DNA of 64,000 nt from Rhizobium sp. BT03. Its GTDB lineage: Bacteria; Pseudomonadota; Alphaproteobacteria; Rhizobiales; Rhizobiaceae. The stretch covers positions 1,302,001 to 1,366,000 of the forward strand of contig NZ_CP125640.1 in assembly GCF_030053155.1 (NCBI RefSeq), in the 5' to 3' direction. The first letter of the stretch is position 1. The number at the start of each line of letters is the position of its first letter. The notes beneath the pieces were generated by a model. The model did no database searches. It was not told the DNA's origin and saw only the letters and a list, made by a program, of their open reading frames with translations. The position numbers and the translations under genes are program-made. Shown here in pieces: positions 8,688-17,069 of this stretch.

Positions 8688-8731
8688 CTCTCCATCCTCC
8701 ACGCTAAAACTGGAAAACACCCTTGTATATA

Positions 8732-8745
8732 AACGAACGTTCGTT
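8732..8745. promoter_or_regulatory. TetR operator between the SDR and TetR genes
   Basis: The 14-base perfect palindrome AACGAACGTTCGTT lies between the divergent starts, 44 bases from the SDR start and 30 bases from the tetR start. Palindromes of the GAACGTTC type are classic TetR-family sites, so autorepression together with control of the SDR gene is likely. Confidence 0.75.
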
Positions 8746-8775
8746 CATAAATAAGGCAGATGCAAGAGGAATTAC

Positions 8776-9345
8776 ATGCCGCGCCGCCGCACGCTTTCCG
8801 ATGAACAGCTTCTCGCCATGGTGCTTGCGCTGATCCATGCCGAAGGGCCGGATGCGGCGACCTTTGCGGCGGTGGCCAAAGCCAGCGGTCTTTCCGGCTC
8901 GACGCTGGTGCAGCGCTTTACCACGAAGGCAGCGATGCTGCGCGCAGCCCTGCTTTATGCCTGGGACAGGCTGGACGCGGAAACGGCAAGGCTTGCCGGC
9001 AGCGTTGAAAAAACGCCGGACGGCGCCGTGGCGCTGCTCGTCGGCCTGTCGCAGGATTACGGCGACAATGCCGCCGCCTATGGCGAGGGACTGCTGGTGC
9101 TGCGCGAAGACTTCCGCGATCCGGTGCTGCGCGCCCGCGGGGCAGCCTGGGGCGAAGCGCTGACGGCGGCAATCGCGCGCTGTTTCGGATCGGCGCGCGC
9201 GCCGGAGACCATCGCCCGGCTGATGCTGTCGCAATGGCAGGGCTCGCTCACCTGGTGGGGCTTTGGCGCAGAAGGGCCGGTGGCGGCCTACGTGGAAGCG
9301 GAGTTGCGGCGTTTCCTCGCCGCGGTCCCCGTCCATTCGGCTTAA
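8776..9345 (+). CDS. TetR/AcrR family transcriptional regulator
   Basis: The product has 189 residues. The N-terminal helix-turn-helix covers about residues 8-55 (LLAMVLALIHAEGPDAATFAAVAKASGLSGSTL then QRFTTKAAML), and the ligand domain fills the rest. The stop TAA overlaps the end of the convergent exoD gene. A palindromic operator lies 30 bases upstream. The inducer is unknown. Confidence 0.88.
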   Translation: MPRRRTLSDEQLLAMVLALIHAEGPDAATFAAVAKASGLSGSTLVQRFTTKAAMLRAALLYAWDRLDAETARLAGSVEKTPDGAVALLVGLSQDYGDNAAAYGEGLLVLREDFRDPVLRARGAAWGEALTAAIARCFGSARAPETIARLMLSQWQGSLTWWGFGAEGPVAAYVEAELRRFLAAVPVHSA

Positions 9346-10001
9346 GAAGCCGTGAAGATCATCGCCTTGATAAAATAGAGCAAGGCGGCGGTCGCGACGA
9401 TCGTCGCCGATGTCAGCAGCAGCCCGATCAAGGTGACGAGACCATCCCGCTCCATCAGGGCGACGGCGAGCACGACCAGCGAGAACACCGGCAGAATATT
9501 GCCGAAGGGGATCGGCAGCGCGATCACCACGGCGAGCAGGAAGACAGGAATGCCAAGAAGCGCCTGCACTGTCGGGCCGGTGAGGGCCTGCATCCGGCCC
9601 ACGCGCACGAGCTTTTCCACCCGGGCGATCATCGGGACCGCGTGACCGACGATAAGATCAAGCGCCGCGGGCGAAACCCGGCGATCCTTGACGATGGCGG
9701 GCAACCAGACCTTCCGGCCACCCGCGACGATCTGGAGGGCGACCAGCGCGAGTGCGGTGCCGAAAACCATTCCGAACGGCCCGGGGATTGGGGTCAGCGC
9801 CGGGATTGCCAGGAACAGAATGGTGAAGGCGATGCTGGTCTGGCCCATCGCCTCCAGAGCCTCGCCGATGGAGAGGCCGCCTTTCACCCGGGCGATTTCC
9901 AGCATCTCCCGAAGCCGCGCAGTGGCCACACCGCGCGGCGCTCGTCTATTTCCGTCTTGATCGGTCACACGGTCCATTCTCAGCTGGCTGCCGTCACGCA
10001 C
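9342..10001 (-). CDS. exoD: ExoD family membrane protein
   Basis: The 219-residue product matches the ExoD family layout: a cytoplasmic N-terminus, the segment GLSIGEALEAMGQTSIAFTILFLAIPALTPIPG (written here only to locate residues 42-74), then paired hydrophobic helices to the C-terminus. ExoD was first described in Sinorhizobium meliloti as affecting exopolysaccharide and alkaline tolerance, and its biochemical role is not settled. GTG 10001 overlaps the preceding gene and has GGAGACGG upstream. ATG 9977 is the alternative start. Confidence 0.82.
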   Translation of the reverse strand: MRDGSQLRMDRVTDQDGNRRAPRGVATARLREMLEIARVKGGLSIGEALEAMGQTSIAFTILFLAIPALTPIPGPFGMVFGTALALVALQIVAGGRKVWLPAIVKDRRVSPAALDLIVGHAVPMIARVEKLVRVGRMQALTGPTVQALLGIPVFLLAVVIALPIPFGNILPVFSLVVLAVALMERDGLVTLIGLLLTSATIVATAALLYFIKAMIFTAS

Positions 10002-10296
10002 CCTCGCCGTCTCCCTTCAGGGCACTGGCGAGGGCTGCGCATTGCGGGTCGCTGCCGTCGAGAAGTTCTGCCGGCGCAGTATGGCCGATCGCTATGCTGA
10101 CGACTGTGGCCGTCGCCCAGCCGTAATCGCCGGTGGCGCGCTCGATGAGCCGCGGTCCCTGGGATGTCAGGCAGGCCTGGGACTGGCGGACGATCTCCAC
10201 GGGAAGCCGGGCGCGCTCAGCCTGTTCCTGTATCTCCGCCTGCAGCGGACCGACGACGAGGATGGCAAAAATCCAGCCGATGAAATCCGAAATCAT
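9994..10296 (-). CDS. small hypothetical membrane-anchored protein upstream of exoD
   Basis: The product has 100 residues and begins MISDFIGWIFAILVVGPLQAEI, a short N-terminal hydrophobic segment that can be a signal peptide or anchor. A soluble part containing two Cys (about 42 and 85) follows. Its last eight bases overlap the exoD start, so the two are probably translated together. I do not recognise the family. Confidence 0.65.
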   Translation of the reverse strand: MISDFIGWIFAILVVGPLQAEIQEQAERARLPVEIVRQSQACLTSQGPRLIERATGDYGWATATVVSIAIGHTAPAELLDGSDPQCAALASALKGDGEGA

Positions 10297-10340
10297 ATCT
10301 GTTTCCTTCCTTTGTTAACGTATTCCCTCGCAGAGCCCGC

Positions 10341-11324
10341 TCAGGCGGGCTGCTGGGGATCGCGCGTTTTGAGGAGGCTCCAGACCACGCCGGCGGCGAT
10401 GATCGCGAAAGTGATGCTCAGCGAGAGCGCGGCCGGGAATTTTTCCAAGCCCAGCAGATCGGCGAGGAAGATCTTCGAGCCGATGAAGATCAGCACGATG
10501 GCAAGCGCGGGCTTCAGATAGCGGAAGCGATGAATCATCGCCGCCAGCGCGAAATAGAGGGCACGAAGGCCGAGGATCGCGAAGATGTTCGAGGTATAGA
10601 CGAGGAACGGATCGGTGGTGATCGCGAAGATCGCGGGGACCGAATCCACGGCGAAGATGACGTCGGCCACTTCGACCATCACGAGCGCCATGAAGAGCGG
10701 CGTGATGAACCAGGTCATCGCTCCCGTCCTGGGGTTTGCCTTTCTGACGAAGAACCGTTCGCCGTGATGTTCCTCGGTGACGTTGAAACGGCTGCGCATG
10801 AAGCGGACGAGGACGTTCTTCGAGACATCGGGCTCGGCCTCCTTGACGAACAGCATCTTGATGCCGGTGACGATCAGGAACGCGGCGAAGATATAAAGAA
10901 GCCAGGCGAATTCGGCGACCAGCGTGGCGCCGACGCCGATCATGATGGCGCGCAGCAGGATGACGCCGAGAATGCCCCAGAAGAGCACCCGGTGCTGGTA
11001 GATGCGCGGCACGGCGAAGAAGGAGAAGATCAGGGCGATGACGAAGACGTTGTCGAGGGCCAGCGTCTTTTCGACGACGAAGCCCGTCAGATAGGCAAGG
11101 CCGGCCTCGGAGCCGAGATACCACCATACCCAACCGCCGAAGGCGAGACCGAGCGCGATATAGAGGGCGGAAAGTCTGACGCTTTCGCTGACGCCGATTT
11201 CCTTGTTCTGCTTATGAAGAATACCGAGGTCGAACGACAGAATGGCGATGACGAGGGCGAAAAAGCTCGACCACATCCAGAGCGGCGTTCCCAGCCACTC
11301 GACGAACAAAAAAGAGCGATTCAA
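10341..11324 (-). CDS. TerC family integral membrane protein (Alx-like)
   Basis: A membrane protein of 327 residues with about nine hydrophobic segments. It carries the TerC signature around VEKTLALDNVFVIALIF and the second acidic motif VEVADVIFAVDSVPA. Some family members (Alx, MntP-associated TerC) take part in manganese export or metal loading of exported enzymes. The start TTG 11324 was chosen because AGGGGA lies six bases upstream and the hydrophobic core starts soon after. The frame stays open to 11438 but reads as leader. A structured leader precedes it. Confidence 0.82.
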   Translation of the reverse strand: MNRSFLFVEWLGTPLWMWSSFFALVIAILSFDLGILHKQNKEIGVSESVRLSALYIALGLAFGGWVWWYLGSEAGLAYLTGFVVEKTLALDNVFVIALIFSFFAVPRIYQHRVLFWGILGVILLRAIMIGVGATLVAEFAWLLYIFAAFLIVTGIKMLFVKEAEPDVSKNVLVRFMRSRFNVTEEHHGERFFVRKANPRTGAMTWFITPLFMALVMVEVADVIFAVDSVPAIFAITTDPFLVYTSNIFAILGLRALYFALAAMIHRFRYLKPALAIVLIFIGSKIFLADLLGLEKFPAALSLSITFAIIAAGVVWSLLKTRDPQQPA

Positions 11325-11411
11325 GGATAGTCCCCTGTCGGCACTGGTTGTCGGAGAAGAGGTCCGACATCGCAAGAGTGCCGAAGCTCTCGCCAGAGGG
11401 GCCCGGACCAG
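11325..11411 (-). promoter_or_regulatory. structured 5' leader of the TerC gene (riboswitch-like)
   Basis: On the minus strand the leader can form GGUCCG (11409-11404) with CGGACC (11366-11361), enclosing a 7-bp hairpin (11393-11387 with 11378-11372). Alternatively GUCGGA (11368-11363) pairs with UCCGAC (11355-11350), which uses the same bases. A CCCCU (11401-11397) is complementary to the AGGGG (11336-11332) that serves as Shine-Dalgarno sequence. Several TerC genes are controlled by the Mn2+-sensing yybP-ykoY element, but I cannot match its consensus here. Confidence 0.45.
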
Positions 11412-11524
11412 CGGGTTGAGCCGCAAGTGGGGTCTCACTTCTCAACAATCAAGCAGCGGCCGGCGCCAATTTTATATTTTGCGCCGAAGATAAGGCGGCC
11501 GTGCAAATGGGGGCGCCCGCCGCC

Positions 11525-12001
11525 TCAGGCTTCTTCCTCGTCCTTTTCTTCGCCGACGGTCAGCGGCCAGTCGACGACGTAATCCTCGAGATCGTCGATA
11601 TCGATTTCGTTTTCGTTGATCGTGCGGCCGCGCGCGGAAATGCCGGCGGCATGAACGGTCTCGGGATCATCGGAGACGAGCGGGTGCCACCAGTAGAGAT
11701 CGCGGCCCTCATTGACCAGCCGGTAGCCGCAGGTGGGCGGCAGCCAGGCGATATCGGGCACGTTCTCCTTGGTCAGCTGCACGCAATCCGGCACGAAATC
11801 CCAGCGGTTCTCGTAGCTGGAGCAGCGACAGCTTTCGCCGTCGAGCAGTTTGCAGCGGACCGAGGTGAAATAGATATCGCCGCTATCCCATTCCTCGATC
11901 TTGTTGAGGCAACAGAGACCGCAGCCGTCGCAGAGGCTTTCCCACTCGGCGACGGACATTTCGGCCAGCGTCTTGCTCTTCCAGAAGGGCAGATCGTTCA
12001 T
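11525..12001 (-). CDS. YcgN/UPF0260 cysteine-cluster protein
   Basis: A protein of 158 residues with the YkgJ-type zinc or iron binding cysteine pattern: [11 protein letters not shown] (about 25-35), then [11 protein letters not shown] and CVQL. The acidic C-terminus ends in EEKDEEEA. The length matches the family. The function is unknown, and metal binding is inferred from the cysteines. The ATG at 12001 has no strong Shine-Dalgarno sequence. Confidence 0.88.
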   Translation of the reverse strand: MNDLPFWKSKTLAEMSVAEWESLCDGCGLCCLNKIEEWDSGDIYFTSVRCKLLDGESCRCSSYENRWDFVPDCVQLTKENVPDIAWLPPTCGYRLVNEGRDLYWWHPLVSDDPETVHAAGISARGRTINENEIDIDDLEDYVVDWPLTVGEEKDEEEA

Positions 12002-12218
12002 CGTTCGTTTCTTGCAACAGCGGCCCGCAAATTCGCGTGACCCTCATGCATCTCTCTTGTTATCAGCCGCAAAATCAATCAATTCTTCAGTATGCTCCTG
12101 GTACCGGAGAACTGTCTCCCGGTATCGGCGAGCTTTGCGGCCATATGCGGGCCTCGCGCTTTCGTCGCCTTCCGGCGGCAGGATATGACCGAAGTGCGAT
12201 CAAGCGGGAATACAGGAC

Positions 12219-14405
12219 GTGCAGGACCCGGACAACCCAGAAAGCGGCTCGGCAAACGAGCCGGGAAAAGCGGCGAATGGCACGGCGGGCAAACGTCCGG
12301 CGAAGAGCCGTCATATTCTGCTGCGCATCGATTCGTGGATCGATTCGACCGTCTGGAACGCCGGCTTCCGCGCCGCTGAAATCTGGGAAGACATCACCAT
12401 CTTCTTCCGCCGCTTCCGCGTGCGCGGCTGGAAGCGCATGGTCTTCGAATTGGCCGGCGAAGGGCTGACGCTCGGAGCGGCCGGCTCGGTGCTGATGCTG
12501 GTGCTTGCCCAGCCGGCCTTCGAGGCGACCAAGGAGGACTGGCGCAACCGCGGCGATTTCGCCGTCACCTTCACCGACCGCTACGGCAACGTCATCGGCC
12601 ATCGCGGCGTCATCCACCAGAACTCCGTGCCGATCGACGAGCTGCCGGATTCGCTGATCAAATCGGTGCTCGCCACCGAAGACCGGCGCTTCTTCGACCA
12701 TTTCGGCATCGACGTGATCGGCCTGTTCCGCGCCATGGTCACCAACGCCCAGGCCGGCGAAGTCGTGCAGGGCGGCTCGACGCTGACCCAGCAGCTCGCC
12801 AAGAACCTGTTCCTGTCCAACGAGCGCTCCATCGACCGCAAGGTCACCGAGGCGTTTCTGGCGCTATGGCTCGAGGCCAACCTTTCCAAGAAGGAAATCC
12901 TCTCCACCTATCTCGACCGCGCCTATATGGGCGGCGGCACGTTTGGCGCAGCCGCGGCGGCGCAGTTCTATTTCGGCAAGAACATCACCGACGTGAACCT
13001 GGCAGAATCCGCCATGCTCGCCGGCCTGTTCAAGGCGCCGGCGAAATATGCGCCACATGTCAACCTGCCGGCGGCGCGTGCGCGCGCCAACGAGGTGCTG
13101 ACCAATCTCGTGCAGAGCGGGCTGATGACCGAGGGACAAGTGATCGCCGCCCGGCGCAATCCGGCAACCGTCGTCGATCGCAACGAGGTGGAATCGCCCG
13201 ACTTCTTCCTCGATTGGGCTTTCGACGAGGTGCAGCGGCTGTCGCCGCGTTTCCACCAGCATTCGCTTATCGTGCGCACGACGATCGACATGGGCATCCA
13301 GCAGGCGGCCGAGGAATCGGTCGAAACATCTCTGCGCGAATATGGCGAGGCCTATCACGCCAAGCAGGGCGCCATGGTGATGATCGAGAACGGCGGCGCT
13401 GTGCGCGCCATGGTCGGCGGCCGCGATTACGGCGAGAGCCAGTTCAACCGCGCCACCAGGGCGCTGCGCCAGCCGGGCTCTTCCTTCAAGGTCTATACCT
13501 ATGCCTTGGCGATGGAGAGCGGGATGACGCCGCAGACGACGATCGTCGACGCGCCGATCTCCTGGGGCAACTGGAGCCCGCACAATTACGCCAACCGTTA
13601 TGTCGGCCGCATCACGCTCGAGACCGCCATCGCCCAGTCGATCAACACCGTGCCGGTGCGACTTGCCAAGGAGAAGCTCGGCATCCAGCCGATCCGGGCG
13701 ATGGCGAAAAACCTCGGTGTCGAAACGCCGATCCGCGACGACGTCACCATCCCGATCGGCACCTCCGAGGTGACCGTGCTCGACCAGGCGACGGCCTATG
13801 CCACCTTCCCGGCCGGCGGCTACCAATCGCGCCGTCACGGCATCACCCAGATCCTCGATTACGAAGGCGATGTGCTCTACGATTTCGACCGCGACGAGCC
13901 GGCGCCAAAACGTGTGCTGTCCGAACAGGCCGACGCCTATATGAACCAAATGCTGTCGCGCGTGCCCTATGTCGGCACGGCGCGCAAGGCGGCACTCGAC
14001 AACGGCGTCGTGACAGCGGGCAAGACCGGCACGACCCAGGCCTATCGCGACGCCTGGTTCGTCGGTTTCACCGGCAACTACACCTGCGCCGTCTGGTTCG
14101 GCAATGACGACTATACCTCGACCAACGAGATGACCGGCGGCTCGCTGCCGGCGATGACCTTCAAGCGTGCCATGGACTACGCCCATCAGGGTGTGACGCT
14201 GCGCGCCATCCCCGGCATCGAAAATCCCCTGCCCTCGGAAAAGGATCTCGCCAAGACCGTCGCCGCCAAGCCGCAGGACGGATTGCCGCAGCTCATCCGG
14301 CCGCGCATGCTCTCGGTGCAATCGACGAATATCCTCAAAGCCCTCGGCGCAAAGCTGAAAAATGCTGCCCCGCTGGCGCCGGCGAAGGTGGCGAGTGCGG
14401 AATAG
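12219..14405 (+). CDS. class A penicillin-binding protein (PBP1-type transglycosylase/transpeptidase)
   Basis: A bifunctional peptidoglycan synthase of 728 residues. A cytoplasmic N-terminus is followed by one membrane anchor (about 80-100) and a glycosyltransferase domain with Glu154 in EDRRFF and the GGSTLTQQLAKN motif. The transpeptidase domain follows, with Ser421-x-x-Lys424 (SSFK), Ser474-Ile-Asn476 and Lys602-Thr-Gly. All catalytic motifs are intact. It acts on lipid II at the outer face of the inner membrane. The GTG start at 12219 has AGGA nearby. The first ~60 residues are Gly/Lys/Arg-rich and probably disordered. Confidence 0.93.
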   Translation: MQDPDNPESGSANEPGKAANGTAGKRPAKSRHILLRIDSWIDSTVWNAGFRAAEIWEDITIFFRRFRVRGWKRMVFELAGEGLTLGAAGSVLMLVLAQPAFEATKEDWRNRGDFAVTFTDRYGNVIGHRGVIHQNSVPIDELPDSLIKSVLATEDRRFFDHFGIDVIGLFRAMVTNAQAGEVVQGGSTLTQQLAKNLFLSNERSIDRKVTEAFLALWLEANLSKKEILSTYLDRAYMGGGTFGAAAAAQFYFGKNITDVNLAESAMLAGLFKAPAKYAPHVNLPAARARANEVLTNLVQSGLMTEGQVIAARRNPATVVDRNEVESPDFFLDWAFDEVQRLSPRFHQHSLIVRTTIDMGIQQAAEESVETSLREYGEAYHAKQGAMVMIENGGAVRAMVGGRDYGESQFNRATRALRQPGSSFKVYTYALAMESGMTPQTTIVDAPISWGNWSPHNYANRYVGRITLETAIAQSINTVPVRLAKEKLGIQPIRAMAKNLGVETPIRDDVTIPIGTSEVTVLDQATAYATFPAGGYQSRRHGITQILDYEGDVLYDFDRDEPAPKRVLSEQADAYMNQMLSRVPYVGTARKAALDNGVVTAGKTGTTQAYRDAWFVGFTGNYTCAVWFGNDDYTSTNEMTGGSLPAMTFKRAMDYAHQGVTLRAIPGIENPLPSEKDLAKTVAAKPQDGLPQLIRPRMLSVQSTNILKALGAKLKNAAPLAPAKVASAE

Positions 14406-14456
14406 ATCCTGAGCGAATGCGTCGAACGATGCCGGGAGATCGGCGAGAGTGAGTGG

Positions 14457-14594
14457 CCCCTCATCCGGCTTGCCCCCTTCTCCCCGCACGCGGGGAGAAG
14501 GGGGCAAGCCGTGACCTCTCGGTCTCTCGCTAACGTCTCGTGGGGCACGTCCCCTCTCCCGTCAGAACGGGGAGAGGGTTAGGGTGAGGGGCAG
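14457..14594. repeat. RIME-like palindromic intergenic repeat, copy 1
   Basis: A mosaic of two palindromes: CTTCTCCCCGC / GCGGGGAGAAG, and a CCTCTCCC / GGGGAGAGG stem. It is bounded by CCCCTCATCC on one side and GGGTGAGGGG on the other, themselves inversely related. A second copy lies at 33021-33160. The structure resembles the Rhizobium-specific intergenic mosaic elements described in this group. Here it sits between the PBP gene and the DUF1214 gene, where it could act as a transcript-end or mRNA-stability structure. Confidence 0.75.
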
Positions 14595-14700
14595 ACATCG
14601 GCGTTAACCGGACAGATCAACGTCCATGTCGTCGCACGGCATTCCACCCCGCCAGAATCAGTGGTAACCCTTCATCTGATATGGTTTCCAAGGTCTTGAC

Positions 14701-15288
14701 GTGTTTCGATTCCCCCTCTTCATCCTGATCACGCTGATCGTCGCCTTCGGCGGCGGGATCATGATTTCGCTGTATGCGCTGGATGCGACGCAGGGTTTCG
14801 GGGCGATCAAGCTCGGCGCCTGGGAGGCCTTTCCGGCGCTGCAGACGGTCGATGCCGATCCTTACGCCAAGTCGCACCGGGCGCGCGCCGGCAAGCTGCT
14901 TTACGGCAGCGCCGAGGGGCTGACCTTCACGGCAAGCGTCGACGATGACGGCACGCGGCTGAATGCCGGCTGCCGCTACCGCATCAGCGGGCAAACGCCG
15001 CCTGCCCGGCTCTGGACCCTCTTTACCGCGGATAATGGCGGCAACCCGGCGGCGGTAAAGGCTGGGCATCCCGCAGCGCTCAATTCCTGGACGGTGCTGC
15101 GCCAACCGGACAGCAGCTTCTCGATTGAAATCTCGGCCGCGGCGCAGCCGGGCAACTGGCTGGCCTTGCCGGAGGCCGGCACCTTCCGGCTGGTGCTGAC
15201 GCTGTTCGACACGCCAACTGCCGGCAGCTCCGGAGTGATCGACCTCGCCATGCCGAAGCTCACCAAGACCGGATGCGGCAATGCTTAG
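14701..15288 (+). CDS. DUF1214 domain-containing protein
   Basis: A product of 195 residues starting at GTG 14701. Residues 4-28 are a hydrophobic N-terminal anchor (FPLFILITLIVAFGGGIMIS). The rest is the soluble DUF1214 fold, recognisable from YAKSHRARAGKL, the NAGCRYRISG stretch and the closing GVIDLAMPKL. It overlaps the DUF1254 gene by eight bases. In many bacteria the two domains are one polypeptide; here they are separate, each with its own anchor. The function is unknown. Confidence 0.8.
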   Translation: MFRFPLFILITLIVAFGGGIMISLYALDATQGFGAIKLGAWEAFPALQTVDADPYAKSHRARAGKLLYGSAEGLTFTASVDDDGTRLNAGCRYRISGQTPPARLWTLFTADNGGNPAAVKAGHPAALNSWTVLRQPDSSFSIEISAAAQPGNWLALPEAGTFRLVLTLFDTPTAGSSGVIDLAMPKLTKTGCGNA

Positions 15289-15829
15289 GATCTTCTTCGC
15301 CATCCTGACCGGGCTTTTCGGCGCAGCGCTGCTGCACCTCGTCATCATCCTGTCGCTGCCACATTTCACCGGCAAGGATGCGGCGACCCGCGTCGAGGCG
15401 GAGGGCGACCTCAACAATTTCACCCTGCTCGGCGGCGAGTATGACGAGGCGGGCCTTGCCAATGGCGACCCCTTCGTGCGCACCGCCGTCTGCTCCTTCG
15501 ACGTCGAGGATGCGCCGGTGCATTTCACCGCCAGGGGCAATGTGCCCTTCTGGTCGATCGCGATCTATGACAGCGCCTCCAACGAGGTCTTCAGCATGAA
15601 CGACAGAACCTCGGTCGGCGGCGCGCTCGACGTCGTGGCGGGCGGGCCGATCCAGCTGACCGACCTGCGCAAGAACCTGCCGCAGGAATTGCAGCAGGCG
15701 ATCCTGGTGGAGATGGCGCGGCCGGACGGCTATGCCGTGCTGCGGACGCTGGCGCCGCAGGCAAGTTTCGATGACGCGGCGCGAAACTTCCTGACGGAAT
15801 CCGGCTGCGAGCAATTCAGCGCCCGCTGA
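15281..15829 (+). CDS. DUF1254 domain-containing protein
   Basis: The product has 182 residues with an N-terminal hydrophobic segment at 3-27, followed by a periplasmic domain containing DPFVRTAVCSFDVEDAPVHF and PFWSIAIYDSASNEVFSMNDR, typical of DUF1254. The start ATG 15281 lies inside the end of the DUF1214 gene, which indicates translational coupling and probably a joint complex. The function is unknown. Confidence 0.8.
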   Translation: MLRIFFAILTGLFGAALLHLVIILSLPHFTGKDAATRVEAEGDLNNFTLLGGEYDEAGLANGDPFVRTAVCSFDVEDAPVHFTARGNVPFWSIAIYDSASNEVFSMNDRTSVGGALDVVAGGPIQLTDLRKNLPQELQQAILVEMARPDGYAVLRTLAPQASFDDAARNFLTESGCEQFSAR

Positions 15830-15842
15830 AGTTGAACGGACG

Positions 15843-16010
15843 TTACTTCTTGTTGACGCGCGGCGCAGGCGCCGGGCCATGTCTAGGGCTCTCTGCCAGC
15901 CGCTCGTAGCGGACGCCGGTGAACCACAGGATCTTGGCTTCGCGGGGCTCTTTGTCCGGACGGCGCGGCGCCCGCGGCTGCCGATCCGCCAATGCGACTA
16001 CTATTGCCAT
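15843..16010 (-). CDS. small hypothetical protein (55 residues)
   Basis: Starts at ATG 16010 with GGAGACGAGA directly in front. The product is basic and proline-rich in the middle, with a stretch REAKILWFTGVRYERLAE that looks conserved and folded, followed by a Pro/Arg tail. The open frame continues upstream, but only this start has a good Shine-Dalgarno sequence. It is convergent with the DUF1254 gene, with 13 bases between stops. I do not recognise the family. Confidence 0.55.
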   Translation of the reverse strand: MAIVVALADRQPRAPRRPDKEPREAKILWFTGVRYERLAESPRHGPAPAPRVNKK

Positions 16011-16549
16011 TCTCGTCTCCATGCACTGCCCGAGACGGATGAACTTACGATGGATTTCACCCTGCCCGCCAATGTGCGAGCCGGCGCGTCCTGCGGTGGC
16101 GGAGTGACCGGACCGAGGGCATTCGCGCCTTTCCCACGGCACCTGATTGAAATACCGTGACCAGGAGTTTCAACGATCCAAACACTCAAATCGCGTCGTT
16201 CCCATCCGAATTGAGACAGATGACAGTTAACAGTTTACTAATATTCGGCAAAAGCCAAACACAGTTCACGTCACTTCCTCTGTAACGCGCAAAGAGTTGA
16301 TTTGGTTTCACGCCGCCCGCGCAAAGCCACGACTGAACATCGATGTATAAATTTAGAAACAATTCATAGGGTTGGCATGAATGCTGCAAGCCTACTCACG
16401 GGCAAAGCGGCGATGTTGCAAAAATGCTTCATGAAAATATTTAATTGCGACCACCTCGGATGCGCGTATGGTTGCTCCAGTCGATCACAGATTTCCGGCC
16501 CCGGTCGATCGCGGATCTTCACGCTTTTGCCGGAATGCGGAGGCTAGCG
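16011..16549. other. 539-base intergenic region, AT-richer than its surroundings
   Basis: No frame here has a credible start and composition. The part from about 16190 to 16450 is noticeably AT-richer than the rest of the window, which fits promoters for the divergent small genes at 16010 (minus) and 16550 (plus). I see no repeat or strong hairpin. Confidence 0.4.
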
Positions 16550-16756
16550 ATGTCTTTGCTGGTGAATTCATCTTTCTCGCCTGACGATCTCGACGTGCTG
16601 CGCGGTGCGCTCGATGCCTGGTGCGCGGAACGGCGCGTCGACATCAAAAGCGTCGAGGCGCAGTATGCGGCATCCGCAGCACTCGACCTCTATCAGGCCG
16701 GTCACGACAGTCGCGAAAAGCTGCTGGACGCGCTGCGCGATCGCAAGGCTGCCTGA
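16550..16756 (+). CDS. small hypothetical protein, paralogue of the protein at 5190
   Basis: The 68-residue product starts at ATG 16550 with CGGAGG (16539-16544) upstream. It is all-helical: FSPDDLDVLRGALDAWCAER, then QYAASAALDLYQAGHDSREKLLDALRDR. The spacing DLD-x-L-x-G-x-LD and AA-x5-L-x-Q-x-G matches the 98-residue protein at 5190-5486, so this is the short form of the same family. The function is unknown. Confidence 0.75.
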   Translation: MSLLVNSSFSPDDLDVLRGALDAWCAERRVDIKSVEAQYAASAALDLYQAGHDSREKLLDALRDRKAA

Positions 16757-17069
16757 CCCTTTCCCCATCGCGCCAGCAATGTGCAATCGTTGCAGGGGTC
16801 TCTTCAAACCAGACTTTTCATCTTGCCGGCCAATCACATGGCGACACGCTCAACGTGTATATTTCTGTTACATTTTAATAAAATCTTCAGCATGCGTTAA
16901 CCCTGTCGGTGTAGGATTTGTTCATAACCCATGTGGCCCGGCATGCGTTCCGCCAGCGCATATCGGCCCGTGGTTCCCCTTGGTTCGGCGTTTTCGGGGT
17001 GTTCTTGTGCGTGACCGGTTTCGAGACCTAGAGGGCCCATTGGCCGTCAGGAAAAAGGACGTGGTATTG
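16757..17069. other. 313-base intergenic region upstream of the DUF2336 gene
   Basis: An AT-rich block around 16860-16890 and a GTTAAC near 16897 probably belong to the promoter of the DUF2336 gene. The frame of that gene is open across the region but its composition is not protein-like there. I see no gene or repeat. Confidence 0.35.

Noticed and set aside
10334..10351. Hairpin AGCCCGC/GCGGGCT at the TerC stop codon as a terminator
   Set aside because: No T-run follows on the minus strand and it overlaps coding sequence.
11325..11411. Assignment of the TerC leader to the yybP-ykoY Mn2+ riboswitch
   Set aside because: The conserved loop words of that class are not seen, so only a generic structured leader is reported.
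12864..14507. 547-codon open frame opposite the penicillin-binding protein gene
   Set aside because: Antisense shadow with no recognisable domain; all catalytic motifs are on the plus strand.
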